Below, piece after piece: positions 17,634 through 26,571 of a stretch of DNA of 64,000 bases. Positions within the stretch are counted from its first letter, which is position 1, and the number at the start of each line of letters is the position of its first letter. The notes beneath the pieces were generated by a model that was not told the DNA's origin, made no database searches, and saw only the letters and a program-made list of their open reading frames with translations. The DNA comes from Pedobacter sp. Leaf41. Its GTDB lineage: Bacteria > Bacteroidota > Bacteroidia > Sphingobacteriales > Sphingobacteriaceae. Both the position numbers and the translations under genes were made by a program. The stretch is taken from contig NZ_LMLE01000001.1 in the NCBI RefSeq assembly GCF_001422545.1, positions 187,373-251,372 of the forward strand, written 5' to 3'.

Positions 17634-20249
17634 TTACGCTTCCAATTCCCTATCTAAATGTTCGGTAACCCTTTGAATGGTATTATCGATCGTGTTACTT
17701 AAAATGGTTAAGTACGATCCTTTTTTTGCATTATCAATCGCTATTTGTAAACACTCTGTGCTCTTGTTATTGATGATGATCTCTTTATTAGGATCAACTT
17801 CTTGAATTCCTTTTACTAACAAATCAATCAATTCCTGCTGTTGCCTTCCTCGTAAATATTTCTCCTGACAGATGTAAATTTTATCAAACATTTGCGCTGA
17901 GATACGAGCAGTTTCTATGATGTCCTCATCTCTTCTGTCGCCAGTTCCAGAAATAATACCTACATGTTCTGTTGATTCTACACTTTGTAAATAAGCCTTC
18001 ACACCGTTAAATCCATCGGGATTGTGGGCGAAATCTACCAAAACTTTAAAGTCTTTGAATCTGAAAACATTCATTCTTCCAGGGGTATGTGCCGCCGATG
18101 GAATGAAAGTTTCTAACGATAAACGAATATCTTCCGGTTTGTAGCCCCATAAGTAAGCAGCAAGGGTTGCTGCCAAAACATTTTGGATCATAAAGTTAAC
18201 CGATCCGCCAAATGTTAAAGGAATATGCGTGGCTTTATCAACCCTTAGTTTCCAATCACCCGTTTTAATGGTGATGAATCCATTTTCGTAAATAGCAGCA
18301 ATTCCACCTTTTTTGCAATGATCTTTGATAACTGGATTGTTCTCATCCATACTAAAGTAAGCCACATTACACCGGGCATCTCTGGCAATTTTTACACAAT
18401 AACCATTATCAGCATTTAAAACTGCCCAACCTTTTCGGCGAACTGCACCGATGACTACTGCTTTTACACGGGTTAAATCATCCAGGTTATGAATATCGGA
18501 AATACCCAAATGATCTTCCTGAATATTAGTAACAACACCAATATCGCAAGCATTAAACCCTAATCCTGCTCTCAAGATACCGCCACGGGCAGTTTCTAAA
18601 ACAGCAAATTCAACCGTCGGGTCTTTTAAAATAAATTCTGCACTCACTGGTCCGGTTGTGTCACCTTTCATCAACATCGTGTTGTGAACGTAAACCCCGT
18701 CGCTTGTCGTAAAACCAACTCGCTTACCGTTACTTCTAATAATGTGAGCGATTAAACGAGTGGTGGTTGTTTTTCCATTCGTGCCGGTTACAGCAATGAT
18801 CGGAATTTGTGATAATCTGCCCTGAGGATAAAGCATATCAACCACTGAAGCTGCTACATTTCGCGGCAATCCTTCACTTGGAGCGAGGTGCATCCGGAAG
18901 CCCGGTGCCGCGTTTACTTCCAATACAACCCCACCGTTTTCCGTAAGTGGCTGCGTCAGGTTTTGCGCCATGATATCAATTCCACAAATATCTAAACCAA
19001 TCACCCTCGAAATTCTTTCGCAAATGAAAATATTTTGAGGATGAACAATATCGGTTACATCAATCGATGTTCCTCCGGTGCTTAAGTTTGCAGTCGATTT
19101 TAAGTAGACAACCTCGCCTTTTTCTGGAATGGTTTCTAATGTATATTCTTTTTTAGCAAGTAAATCAAGTGTGTCACGATCTACAGAAATTTCTGTCAAT
19201 ACGTTTTCATGTCCATACCCACGACGAGGATCTTCATTTTCCTTATCGATTAATTCTTGAATGGTATGAATGCCGTTGCCTTTTACATGGGCAGGATCGC
19301 GTTGTGCTGCGGCAACTACTTTATGGTCAATTACCAAAACACGAAAATCATAGCCGGTGATGAATTTCTCAATAATTACACGGCGAGAATAAGTTTTGGC
19401 ATACTCGAAAGCTGCTTTAGCGGCCTCCATTGTTTTTACATTTATCGTTGCGCCTTTCCCATGATTTCCATCGAGCGGTTTAAAAACCAAAGGAAAGCCA
19501 ACCTTATTTACTGAAGCTTCCAGCTCATCAGGATTAGCGATTGTAACGCCTGATGCCACCGGAATAGCTGCTTCTGTTAATAAACGTTTAGTTTCTTCTT
19601 TATTACTGGCTATATCCACGGCAATGCTGCTGGTTTTTTCGGTCATGGTAGCTCTAAAACGAACTTGATTTTTACCGTAACCCAATTGCACCAGCGAGCT
19701 TTTATTTAAACGGATCCATGGAATATTTCTGCTTACCGCCTCCTGAACAATTGAGCCAGTACTTGGCCCTAAAGCTTCAAGCTCACGGATTTCTTTCATC
19801 CTTCTGATGTCGTGCTCCAGATCATACTCTTCATTGTTAATTAGCGCTTCAGCAATTCTAACTGCCGCTTCTGCTGCATAAACGCCAACTTTCTCTTCCA
19901 GATAACTGAATACGACATTATAAATTCCTTCAGTTTTAGTTTGACGGGTACGGCCAAATCCTGTTTCCATACCTGCGATGGTTTGAATTTCCAAAGCAAT
20001 ATGTTCAATAACATGGCCCATCCAAGTACCTTCTTTTACTCTGGAGAAAAAGCCACCTTCCACACCTTTAGAGCATCGGTGTGTAAACATACTCGGCAAT
20101 AGTTTTTCAATACGCTCGCTGAAACCTTCAATTGTATTAGTTGGCCGTTGTTCCAGCTCCTCTAAATCCAGTCGCATTTGGATAAGTTTCTTCCTGCTGA
20201 TAGACCAGATATTTGGCCCTCTTAATACTTGTATGTTCGATATCTTCAT
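17634..20249 (-). CDS. cphA: Cyanophycin synthetase
   Basis: Polymerises L-Asp and L-Arg (ATP-dependent) into the storage polymer multi-L-arginyl-poly-L-aspartate in the cytosol. 871 residues, the normal length. The N-terminal domain (about 1-160) is followed by an ATP-grasp domain (about 220-470; FPLVFKPLDGNHGKGATI and LDICGIDIMAQ), which adds aspartate. A Mur-ligase-like domain follows (about 485-871), with P-loop AVTGTNGKTTTTRLI, which adds arginine. All three parts are complete. The gene diverges from the cyanophycinase gene 20544-21419, with an isoaspartyl dipeptidase behind that, so synthesis and both degradation steps are encoded together. Lys-incorporating or related variants of the polymer cannot be excluded. 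Confidence 0.94.
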   Translation of the reverse strand: MKISNIQVLRGPNIWSISRKKLIQMRLDLEELEQRPTNTIEGFSERIEKLLPSMFTHRCSKGVEGGFFSRVKEGTWMGHVIEHIALEIQTIAGMETGFGRTRQTKTEGIYNVVFSYLEEKVGVYAAEAAVRIAEALINNEEYDLEHDIRRMKEIRELEALGPSTGSIVQEAVSRNIPWIRLNKSSLVQLGYGKNQVRFRATMTEKTSSIAVDIASNKEETKRLLTEAAIPVASGVTIANPDELEASVNKVGFPLVFKPLDGNHGKGATINVKTMEAAKAAFEYAKTYSRRVIIEKFITGYDFRVLVIDHKVVAAAQRDPAHVKGNGIHTIQELIDKENEDPRRGYGHENVLTEISVDRDTLDLLAKKEYTLETIPEKGEVVYLKSTANLSTGGTSIDVTDIVHPQNIFICERISRVIGLDICGIDIMAQNLTQPLTENGGVVLEVNAAPGFRMHLAPSEGLPRNVAASVVDMLYPQGRLSQIPIIAVTGTNGKTTTTRLIAHIIRSNGKRVGFTTSDGVYVHNTMLMKGDTTGPVSAEFILKDPTVEFAVLETARGGILRAGLGFNACDIGVVTNIQEDHLGISDIHNLDDLTRVKAVVIGAVRRKGWAVLNADNGYCVKIARDARCNVAYFSMDENNPVIKDHCKKGGIAAIYENGFITIKTGDWKLRVDKATHIPLTFGGSVNFMIQNVLAATLAAYLWGYKPEDIRLSLETFIPSAAHTPGRMNVFRFKDFKVLVDFAHNPDGFNGVKAYLQSVESTEHVGIISGTGDRRDEDIIETARISAQMFDKIYICQEKYLRGRQQQELIDLLVKGIQEVDPNKEIIINNKSTECLQIAIDNAKKGSYLTILSNTIDNTIQRVTEHLDRELEA

Positions 20250-20504
20250 GTAATATTTTGTCGTTTTTTTAGTTAACCAAGCGTTGGGATGGCCTTTTTA
20301 AATCAATTTTAAGGAGTAAAATTGATGATTGTAAATTATACATTTATTTTGGAAATTGACACCACAAATAGCTAAATCAAAATAAAACCCTATTTGTTTT
20401 GTTTCAATGAAAAGAATAGCCGATTTTATTAAAATTTATTTCAACGAATGTTAACAATTGAGTAATTATTGACAAAAAAAGTCGTGTTTTTTATCTTAAG
20501 CTGA

Positions 20505-20512
20505 TATATTTG
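20505..20512 (+). promoter_or_regulatory. Candidate -7 box for the cyanophycinase operon
   Basis: TATATTTG, a perfect TAnnTTTG match, lies 31 bases before the ATG at 20544. The upstream element is poor (TCGTG about 18 bases away). The rest of the 294-base divergent region (20250-20543) has no other feature that I can support. Confidence 0.5.
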
Positions 20513-20543
20513 GGCTTTTTGATACATTACTAATACACAAAGA

Positions 20544-21419
20544 ATGGTTCCAAAAGGCAAACTTATCATCATTGGTGGAGCAATAAACACGGGCAGCTTT
20601 GCAGAAACGCAATTCGGCTTGCCAGAAAACATGAATTTTTTTGAGCGTGGAATTTTAAAGAGAATCACTACCGAGTCAGTTAAAGATATTGAATCACGCT
20701 TCGAAATTATTACTACTGCTTCTTTAATGCCTGAAAAAGTTGGCGAAGAATATATCAAAGCTTATGCGCAATTAGATGTGCATAATGTTGGTGTATTAAA
20801 TATTACCAATCGTGAGGAAGCAAACTCCGATGAAAATTATGCAAGAATTGCTGCTGCTGAGGTTATTATTTTTACTGGTGGCGATCAATTAAGACTTTCA
20901 TCAATATTCGGAGGAACAAAAATTCATCAAATTCTCTTAGAGAAATATAAAAACGAAGCAGTTGTAATTGCAGGTACATCTGCAGGAGCGGCAGCAAGTT
21001 CAAAAAACATGATTTACCAGGGAAGTAGTAAGGATGCGCTATTAAAAGGTGAAGTTAAAATTACTGGGGGTCTAGGCTTTATTGATGATGTAATTGTGGA
21101 TACGCATTTTGTTCAACGCGGAAGGATTGGACGTTTATTATATGCTGCAGCCAGTAATCCGGGTATTTTAGGCATTGGTTTAGGCGAAGATACCGGTCTT
21201 TTTATTTCAGATGGGCATGTAATGGAAGCTATCGGATCTGGGATGGTGATTTTGGTAGATGGCCGCCAAATGGCCGATACCAATTTAACAGATGTAGAGA
21301 TGGGGCAACCTGTATCAATAAAAAATATGGTTGTACATGTAATGTGTGATGGTGATGTTTACGACTTAACCGACCATAGTCTGGTGATTCATCATCCAAA
21401 AGTGATCCCGGTAGCTTAA
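20544..21419 (+). CDS. cphB: Cyanophycinase
   Basis: Serine exopeptidase (family S51) that degrades cyanophycin to beta-Asp-Arg dipeptides. 291 residues, the normal length. The nucleophile elbow is GTSAGAAAS, with the catalytic Ser around residue 147. The upstream IIFTGGDQLRLS and downstream VDTHFVQRGRIGRL segments are typical of the family. There is no signal peptide, so it acts on the intracellular polymer. It faces cphA across a 294-base divergent region, and the isoaspartyl peptidase follows after 63 bases, so the three genes are one functional unit. Confidence 0.93.
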   Translation: MVPKGKLIIIGGAINTGSFAETQFGLPENMNFFERGILKRITTESVKDIESRFEIITTASLMPEKVGEEYIKAYAQLDVHNVGVLNITNREEANSDENYARIAAAEVIIFTGGDQLRLSSIFGGTKIHQILLEKYKNEAVVIAGTSAGAAASSKNMIYQGSSKDALLKGEVKITGGLGFIDDVIVDTHFVQRGRIGRLLYAAASNPGILGIGLGEDTGLFISDGHVMEAIGSGMVILVDGRQMADTNLTDVEMGQPVSIKNMVVHVMCDGDVYDLTDHSLVIHHPKVIPVA

Positions 21420-21482
21420 ATAAGTTTTCAGTAGAGCGTTTTCAGTCTTGATGCTGAATAAAAAAATCTTGATACTAATAAA

Positions 21483-22325
21483 ATGAAACTAATTATACAT
21501 GGTGGCTTTTTTAGTGAGTCATCAACCAATCAAGAAACAAAGAGAGCAAAGCAAGATGCCTTAGCAGAAATCGTTACGCTTGGTTATCAATATTTAAAAA
21601 CCCATACCGCTTTAGAAACTGTAGTTTATACCGTGGCATTATTGGAAGATAATGAACTGTTTAATGCTGGAATAGGTTCGCAGATACAAAGTGATGGGAA
21701 GGTTAGGTTGAGTGCATCTTTAATGGATGGCAAAACTGAAAAGTTTAGTGGCGTGATCAATGTGGAAGATGTAAAGAATCCTATTTACATTGCTAAAGAT
21801 CTCTTGAGTTATGATGACCGTGTTTTAAGTGGAAGTGGTGCCCAAAACTTTGCCCGAAAAAAAGGTCATGAATTTTTCAGTCCAATTACGAAACAACGCC
21901 AAGCAGAATACGAAGAGAAGCTAAATCAACAAAATAATTTAGGCACGGTGGGTTGTGTAGCGCTCGATGATGATGGCAATCTTGCTGTCGCTACTTCAAC
22001 TGGAGGCAAAGGCTTTGAAATTCCTTGCCGGGTAAGCGATTCGGCTACAGTAGCAGGGAATTACGCCAATCAATATGCGGGCATTTCTTGCACTGGAGTA
22101 GGTGAGGATATTGTAAGCAATGCAACCGCTTCAAAAATTGTTACCCGGGTAACGGATGGCTTTAGCTTAAAAGAAGCCTGTGAAAAAACTTTCCTGGAAC
22201 TGAAAGTATATGATGGGTTCGCTGGGGTAATCGGTATCACATCTTCTGGAGAAATCTACCATTGCGATTCACATCCCTATATGGTTTGGGCATCTTTCGA
22301 CGTTAATTTACAGGTATTTAGCTAA
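21483..22325 (+). CDS. Isoaspartyl peptidase / L-asparaginase (Ntn family)
   Basis: 280 residues. An N-terminal-nucleophile amidohydrolase that should split beta-Asp-Arg released by cyanophycinase into Asp and Arg. The autoprocessing site is visible as LGTVGCVALDDDGNLAVATS: cleavage before the Thr would give the alpha and beta chains and expose the nucleophile. The first motif IIHGGFFS replaces the common IHGGAG. A second element, GGKGFEIPCRVSDSATVAGN, is family-typical. No signal peptide, so it is cytoplasmic. It follows cphB by 63 bases. Asparaginase activity is also possible, but the context favours the cyanophycin dipeptide. Confidence 0.9.
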   Translation: MKLIIHGGFFSESSTNQETKRAKQDALAEIVTLGYQYLKTHTALETVVYTVALLEDNELFNAGIGSQIQSDGKVRLSASLMDGKTEKFSGVINVEDVKNPIYIAKDLLSYDDRVLSGSGAQNFARKKGHEFFSPITKQRQAEYEEKLNQQNNLGTVGCVALDDDGNLAVATSTGGKGFEIPCRVSDSATVAGNYANQYAGISCTGVGEDIVSNATASKIVTRVTDGFSLKEACEKTFLELKVYDGFAGVIGITSSGEIYHCDSHPYMVWASFDVNLQVFS

Positions 22326-22354
22326 TATTGAATATAAAGTATTATTTTTGTTGC

Positions 22355-23038
22355 ATGTCCAAATATTTATTCGCTTTATTTAGCCTGTTCGCGTCATTTC
22401 AACTACAAGCTCAAAATATAGATAAAGCTGATATGCAGGAGCCAAACGGAGGAAGTGCAATCACTATTGCAGTATCTAAGTTCGATTTGGAAGATGGAAA
22501 TTCTTTTTATGATGATGCTGAAGATTTAGAAAAAAAGGGTGATTTTAATGAAGCATTAACGCTATTTGGCAAAGCTGCTTTCGAATATAATGCCGTTAAA
22601 AACTTTACCAAGTATGGTCAGGCCATCATCAAGATGAGCAACATGCACTACCAATTGGGACGTTTCGGCGATGCTGAACAGATTCTCTTAAATGTTGCGC
22701 TCAAAAATTATTCTAAGATGGGTAGCAGAAGCGGTTTAATGAATACCTATCAGCTTTTAGGGAAAGTTTATCTTGCCAACAGTAAATACACACAATCGAT
22801 GTGGTTTTATACCCAGCAAGGTATTTTAGCCAAGCAACTTAAAAGCAATAATTCTTACATCGAATCGGTTCTAGGAATTGTACAGGTTAAAATAAAGAAA
22901 AAAGATTTTACCCTCGCCTTAAGAGATCTGAAAACAGCCGAATGGCTAGCTAGCTCAATCAAAACCAATCAATATAAAGGTCAAATTAGTGACGCCCGCG
23001 AAACCATCGCAAGTAAAACGGCTCAGAAAAAATCCTAG
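22355..23038 (+). CDS. Secreted tetratricopeptide-repeat protein
   Basis: 227 residues. Signal peptide MSKYLFALFSLFASFQLQAQ, then a helical solenoid of TPR-like pairs. These are seen as AEDLEKKGDFNEALTLFGKA (around 50-69), then MHYQLGRFGDAEQILLNVA, then GKVYLANSKYTQSMWFYTQQ, then KKDFTLALRDLKTAEWLA. Such proteins scaffold protein-protein contacts in the periplasm. The ATG at 22355 is chosen because it opens the signal peptide; a TTG at 22328 opens the frame earlier. It begins 29 bases after the asparaginase gene, so it may ride on the cyanophycin operon, without an evident functional link. Confidence 0.75.
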   Translation: MSKYLFALFSLFASFQLQAQNIDKADMQEPNGGSAITIAVSKFDLEDGNSFYDDAEDLEKKGDFNEALTLFGKAAFEYNAVKNFTKYGQAIIKMSNMHYQLGRFGDAEQILLNVALKNYSKMGSRSGLMNTYQLLGKVYLANSKYTQSMWFYTQQGILAKQLKSNNSYIESVLGIVQVKIKKKDFTLALRDLKTAEWLASSIKTNQYKGQISDARETIASKTAQKKS

Positions 23039-23169
23039 TTTCCTCAAAATTGGTTAGCATTCGCCTCGTACTTGGTTACAAGGTAGTTCAATTGTAAATT
23101 TCTATTCCAGAATTACTTAGCGGCCTACTTGCAAAACAATTACCTCCATTTTTCGTTAAAATTTAATAA

Positions 23170-23200
23170 TTGTTAAATAAAAAGCTTTTAGCTAGATTTG
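23170..23200 (+). promoter_or_regulatory. Bacteroidota promoter for the processing protease gene
   Basis: TTG at 23170-23172, a 20-base spacer, then TAGATTTG at 23193-23200. Both elements fit the family consensus with the canonical spacing. The predicted start is near 23206, directly upstream of a terminator-like hairpin. Confidence 0.7.
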
Positions 23201-23214
23201 ATAGCCTTTTAACA

Positions 23215-23243
23215 AGAGACAGTAATAATGCTGTCTCTTTTTT
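23215..23243 (+). terminator. Terminator-like hairpin in the leader of the protease gene
   Basis: Perfect 8-bp stem AGAGACAG/CTGTCTCT with an 8-base loop and a following run of six T. As a 3' element it would end the TPR transcript. As placed, it lies between the promoter at 23170-23200 and the start codon at 23288, so it could attenuate the protease gene. Confidence 0.75.
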
Positions 23244-23287
23244 GTTTTTTCGTTAAAATGGTATCATATTGGCTATATAATATTGAA

Positions 23288-25480
23288 ATGGATTTTAAAT
23301 CGTTTAAAGAGATGTTGAAGAGAATATTTTTTGTAATTTTTACTGCGGCGGTACTGGCTTGCCATGCCGACCCAAAGCCACAGCCGATTGTGGAAGGCGT
23401 TTCCAATGTAATGCCCGATGAGCAACAGAAGCTCGTAATCAAGGAAGTTGTAAATCTTATCGAGAGTTATAATTATAAAAAAATTCAGATAAACGATTCT
23501 ATCTCATCCTTAATTTTAGATAGATATATAAAGGCCTTAGATCAAGGGAAAAATTATTTTCTTGCTTCTGATATCAAAGAATTCGAGAAATACAGAACTA
23601 CTTTAGACGACGATTTCAAGAATGGTGATTTAAGCGGTCCATTTTACATTTACAATGTATATGCAAAACGTTTAAACGAATATTTCAAATACTCTTTAGC
23701 GCAAATAAAAACCAAGTACGATTTTAATCAAAACGATACTTATGTGTATGACCGTGAAAAACTTCCATGGGCAGTTTCGTCAACTGCGTTAAATGAAACC
23801 TGGAAAAAAAGAGTGAAATATGAGTTAATCAATCTTAACTTGGCTGGTACTGCACAGGAGAAAAACGTAGAAACACTTACGAAACGTTATCAAAACCTTC
23901 AATCTCAAACTTCGAAAACTAATAATCAGGATGTATTCCAAATTTTGATGGATGCATTTACCGAGTCAGTTGATCCGCACACGAACTATTTTGTACCCGC
24001 TAGAGCGACTGAATTTAACGAAGAAATGTCTCGTTCTTTCGAAGGTATCGGCGCTAGATTACAGCTCGAAAATGAAGTTGTTAAAATTTCGGAGATTATT
24101 CCGGGAGGACCTGCGTTTAAGGGAAAACAACTTACCGCTGGAGATCGGATTATTGCAGTTGCTCAAGGCGATGGAGAATTTGTTGATGTAGTTGGTTGGA
24201 GATTGGACGTTACTGTTACTAAAATTAAGGGTCCAAAGGGAACAAAAGTTCGGTTAAAAGTTATTCCTGTAGGAAAAGAGATGTCTTCTAAGCCTGTAAT
24301 TATAGAATTGGTTAGAGAAAAAATTATCCTTGAAGATCAATCAGCTAAAAAGAAAGTAAAAACCATCAATTCAAACGGCAAAAATTATAAAATTGGTATT
24401 ATCTCTTTACCAGCCTTTTACGCAGATTTTAAAGCCGCAAACTCTGGCGATAAAAACTATAAAAGTACCACTCGTGATGTGAGAAAGTTAGTCGATTCCC
24501 TAAAAAACATCGATAAAGTGGATGCCATTGTGATGGATTTACGTGGAAATGGCGGCGGTTCTCTTGTAGAAGCGATTTCATTAACAGGTTTATTTATAGA
24601 TAAAGGCCCAGTTGTTCAGGTTAAAGATTTAAGAGGTAAAATTGAAGTAGACGAAGATGAAACATCTGGCGTAGCATGGGATGGCCCTTTCGGCGTAGTG
24701 ATTGATCGTTTAAGTGCATCGGCATCAGAAATTTTTGCAGGAGCTATTCAGGATTACGGCAGAGGAATCATTATGGGTAGCCAGAGCTATGGAAAAGGTA
24801 CCGTTCAATCGTCAATTGATTTAAACAAATTGGTAAATCCTGGTATGCTGCAAAAAATTGCGGGTTTGGTTACCAGAGATAAAACTATTGGTACTTCTCC
24901 AACTGGAGCAAATCCAGCTGATATAAACCTAGGTCAGATTAATTTAACCATGGCGAAATTTTACCGCGTAGCAGGTAGCAGTACACAACATAAGGGGGTA
25001 ACACCAGATGTTGTTTTTCCATCGCTTTATCCAATGGATAAAATCGGAGAAGATACAGAGCCATCTGCATTACCTTGGGATGTAATTCCAAGTTCGAATT
25101 TTAAGGCGGTTGCTAATTTATCAGCAGTTAAAGCCGGCTTAATAAAAAACAGCGAACAGCGTATAGCAAACTCGTTAGATTTTAAATTTATTAAACAAGA
25201 TATCGCTGATCTGAAAAAACGTGATGCGGAAGTATCGGTAACGTTGAATGAAAATAAATTAAAAGCTGAGCGTGATGCTCAGGAAGCAAAATCTTTAGCT
25301 CGACAAAATGAATTACGAGCGTTGAGAGGCTTACCAGCTGTTAAAAAGGGTGAAAAAGTGACGAAGCAAGATACTTTTGATTTTATTGAAGATGAATCTT
25401 TAAAAGTGATGGGTGACTTTATGCAGCAATCTGGTAATTATGTGATGAATTTGGGGATTGCAACAGCACCAAAACTATAA
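23288..25480 (+). CDS. prc: Carboxy-terminal processing protease (S41, Prc/Tsp type) lipoprotein
   Basis: A periplasmic protease of 730 residues that trims C-terminal tails of exported proteins. The N-terminal lipobox is VLAC (Cys at about residue 25). The tail-specific-protease N-terminal domain follows, then a PDZ domain (EGIGARLQLENEVVKISEII, about 265-285), then the S41 core. The catalytic Ser sits in RLSASASEIFAG and the Lys in SQSYGKGTVQ. A charged helical C-terminal domain ends the protein. The ATG at 23288 is chosen for the short signal peptide; the frame opens earlier at 23228, inside the leader hairpin region. It has its own promoter, and a terminator stands after it. Confidence 0.92.
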   Translation: MDFKSFKEMLKRIFFVIFTAAVLACHADPKPQPIVEGVSNVMPDEQQKLVIKEVVNLIESYNYKKIQINDSISSLILDRYIKALDQGKNYFLASDIKEFEKYRTTLDDDFKNGDLSGPFYIYNVYAKRLNEYFKYSLAQIKTKYDFNQNDTYVYDREKLPWAVSSTALNETWKKRVKYELINLNLAGTAQEKNVETLTKRYQNLQSQTSKTNNQDVFQILMDAFTESVDPHTNYFVPARATEFNEEMSRSFEGIGARLQLENEVVKISEIIPGGPAFKGKQLTAGDRIIAVAQGDGEFVDVVGWRLDVTVTKIKGPKGTKVRLKVIPVGKEMSSKPVIIELVREKIILEDQSAKKKVKTINSNGKNYKIGIISLPAFYADFKAANSGDKNYKSTTRDVRKLVDSLKNIDKVDAIVMDLRGNGGGSLVEAISLTGLFIDKGPVVQVKDLRGKIEVDEDETSGVAWDGPFGVVIDRLSASASEIFAGAIQDYGRGIIMGSQSYGKGTVQSSIDLNKLVNPGMLQKIAGLVTRDKTIGTSPTGANPADINLGQINLTMAKFYRVAGSSTQHKGVTPDVVFPSLYPMDKIGEDTEPSALPWDVIPSSNFKAVANLSAVKAGLIKNSEQRIANSLDFKFIKQDIADLKKRDAEVSVTLNENKLKAERDAQEAKSLARQNELRALRGLPAVKKGEKVTKQDTFDFIEDESLKVMGDFMQQSGNYVMNLGIATAPKL

Positions 25481-25493
25481 ATAAAAGCAAAAC

Positions 25494-25533
25494 AAAGAAG
25501 CCCGATTAGAATTTTCTAATCGGGCTTCTTTCG
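25494..25533. terminator. Bidirectional terminator between the protease and SPFH genes
   Basis: Two 14-base arms, AAGAAGCCCGATTA and TAATCGGGCTTCTT, form a near-perfect long stem around GAATTTTC. It has T-rich or A-rich flanks on both sides and lies between two convergent genes. Confidence 0.9.
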
Positions 25534-25547
25534 TTAATATCAAATGT

Positions 25548-26480
25548 TTAAGAAGGCTTAACCGGGTTTTGGCTCAGTTGCATGGCCATCATTTCCTTCA
25601 TTGTTTTATTCATTCCCTCGGTACTACCGTCTAAGAAAATGATATTGCCTTCGCCGTACTCTGCAAATTGTTTAATAGCTTCCGTCCACATGGTGAAAAG
25701 AATTACCGATGTATCAAGGTTCGCTTGCTGCATTTCATGCGCCGCATTCGTCATCCCTTTTGCAACCTCTTCTCTAAATAAAGCAATACCTTGCCCACGA
25801 AGTTGAGCAGCTTCACGTTCTGCAGTTGCGGCAATTTTAATGGCATTACCATCGGCTTCTGCACCCTTTGTTTTGGTAATTAGCAAAGCCTGACCTTCGT
25901 TTTCTGCAGCAGCCTTTAAGTTATTTGATGCCACCACGCGACTCATTGAACGCATGATCTCTTCATCAAAAGTGATATCATTTAATTGAAGATCTTGTAA
26001 ATGGTAACCCCATCCATCTAATACCTGGTCAATTTGTTCTTTTACATGCAGTACAATCTCATTACGCTGGGCTAACACGTTTGCTTGTTTTTGTGTAGCT
26101 ACGTAAGCACGAATGGACCCTTCAATAGTTCTGATCAATGCCTGCATTAAATTCGTTGCATCAACAAATTTAAAAGCTACGTTTTTTATTGTTTCCTCAT
26201 CCTGATTAACTACAGAATATAGAAGCATCGCTTTGAAGTAAACATTAGCCTGATCTTGCGTTACTGCCTGGAACGATAATTCTACCGAACGGTTTTGAAT
26301 AGAAATACGAGAGTAAATCTGTTCAATTAACGGTATTTTGAAGTTTAAACCGGGGCGAAGCTGCCTGCGATATTTTCCGAAAACCGTTACCACAGCTATT
26401 GTTCCTTGTTTAACGGTAACAAAGGAGCTTAACAAGATAATAATGGCGATGAAACCGAGAATGTAGATCGTGTATTGCAT
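25548..26480 (-). CDS. SPFH/Band-7 (slipin/HflC-like) membrane protein
   Basis: 310 residues. One N-terminal membrane segment (MQYTIYILGFIAIIILLSSF). The SPFH (Band 7) domain covers about 20-180 (FVTVKQGTIAVVTVFGKYRR, then RPGLNFKIPLIEQIYSRISI). A long Ala/Glu-rich coiled coil (about 185-260) follows, with a C-terminal hydrophobic patch. Such proteins oligomerise at membranes and organise microdomains or regulate proteases. No NfeD-type partner gene is adjacent. The gene is alone and convergent with the protease gene, from which it is divided by a strong terminator. Confidence 0.88.
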   Translation of the reverse strand: MQYTIYILGFIAIIILLSSFVTVKQGTIAVVTVFGKYRRQLRPGLNFKIPLIEQIYSRISIQNRSVELSFQAVTQDQANVYFKAMLLYSVVNQDEETIKNVAFKFVDATNLMQALIRTIEGSIRAYVATQKQANVLAQRNEIVLHVKEQIDQVLDGWGYHLQDLQLNDITFDEEIMRSMSRVVASNNLKAAAENEGQALLITKTKGAEADGNAIKIAATAEREAAQLRGQGIALFREEVAKGMTNAAHEMQQANLDTSVILFTMWTEAIKQFAEYGEGNIIFLDGSTEGMNKTMKEMMAMQLSQNPVKPS

Positions 26481-26571
26481 AATAAGTTTTTTTTATGAAG
26501 TTATAAAAATTCATAGAAACTACATGGTTGTTTTGTAGCTTTAATATTTATGCAACTAAATTAATATATAC

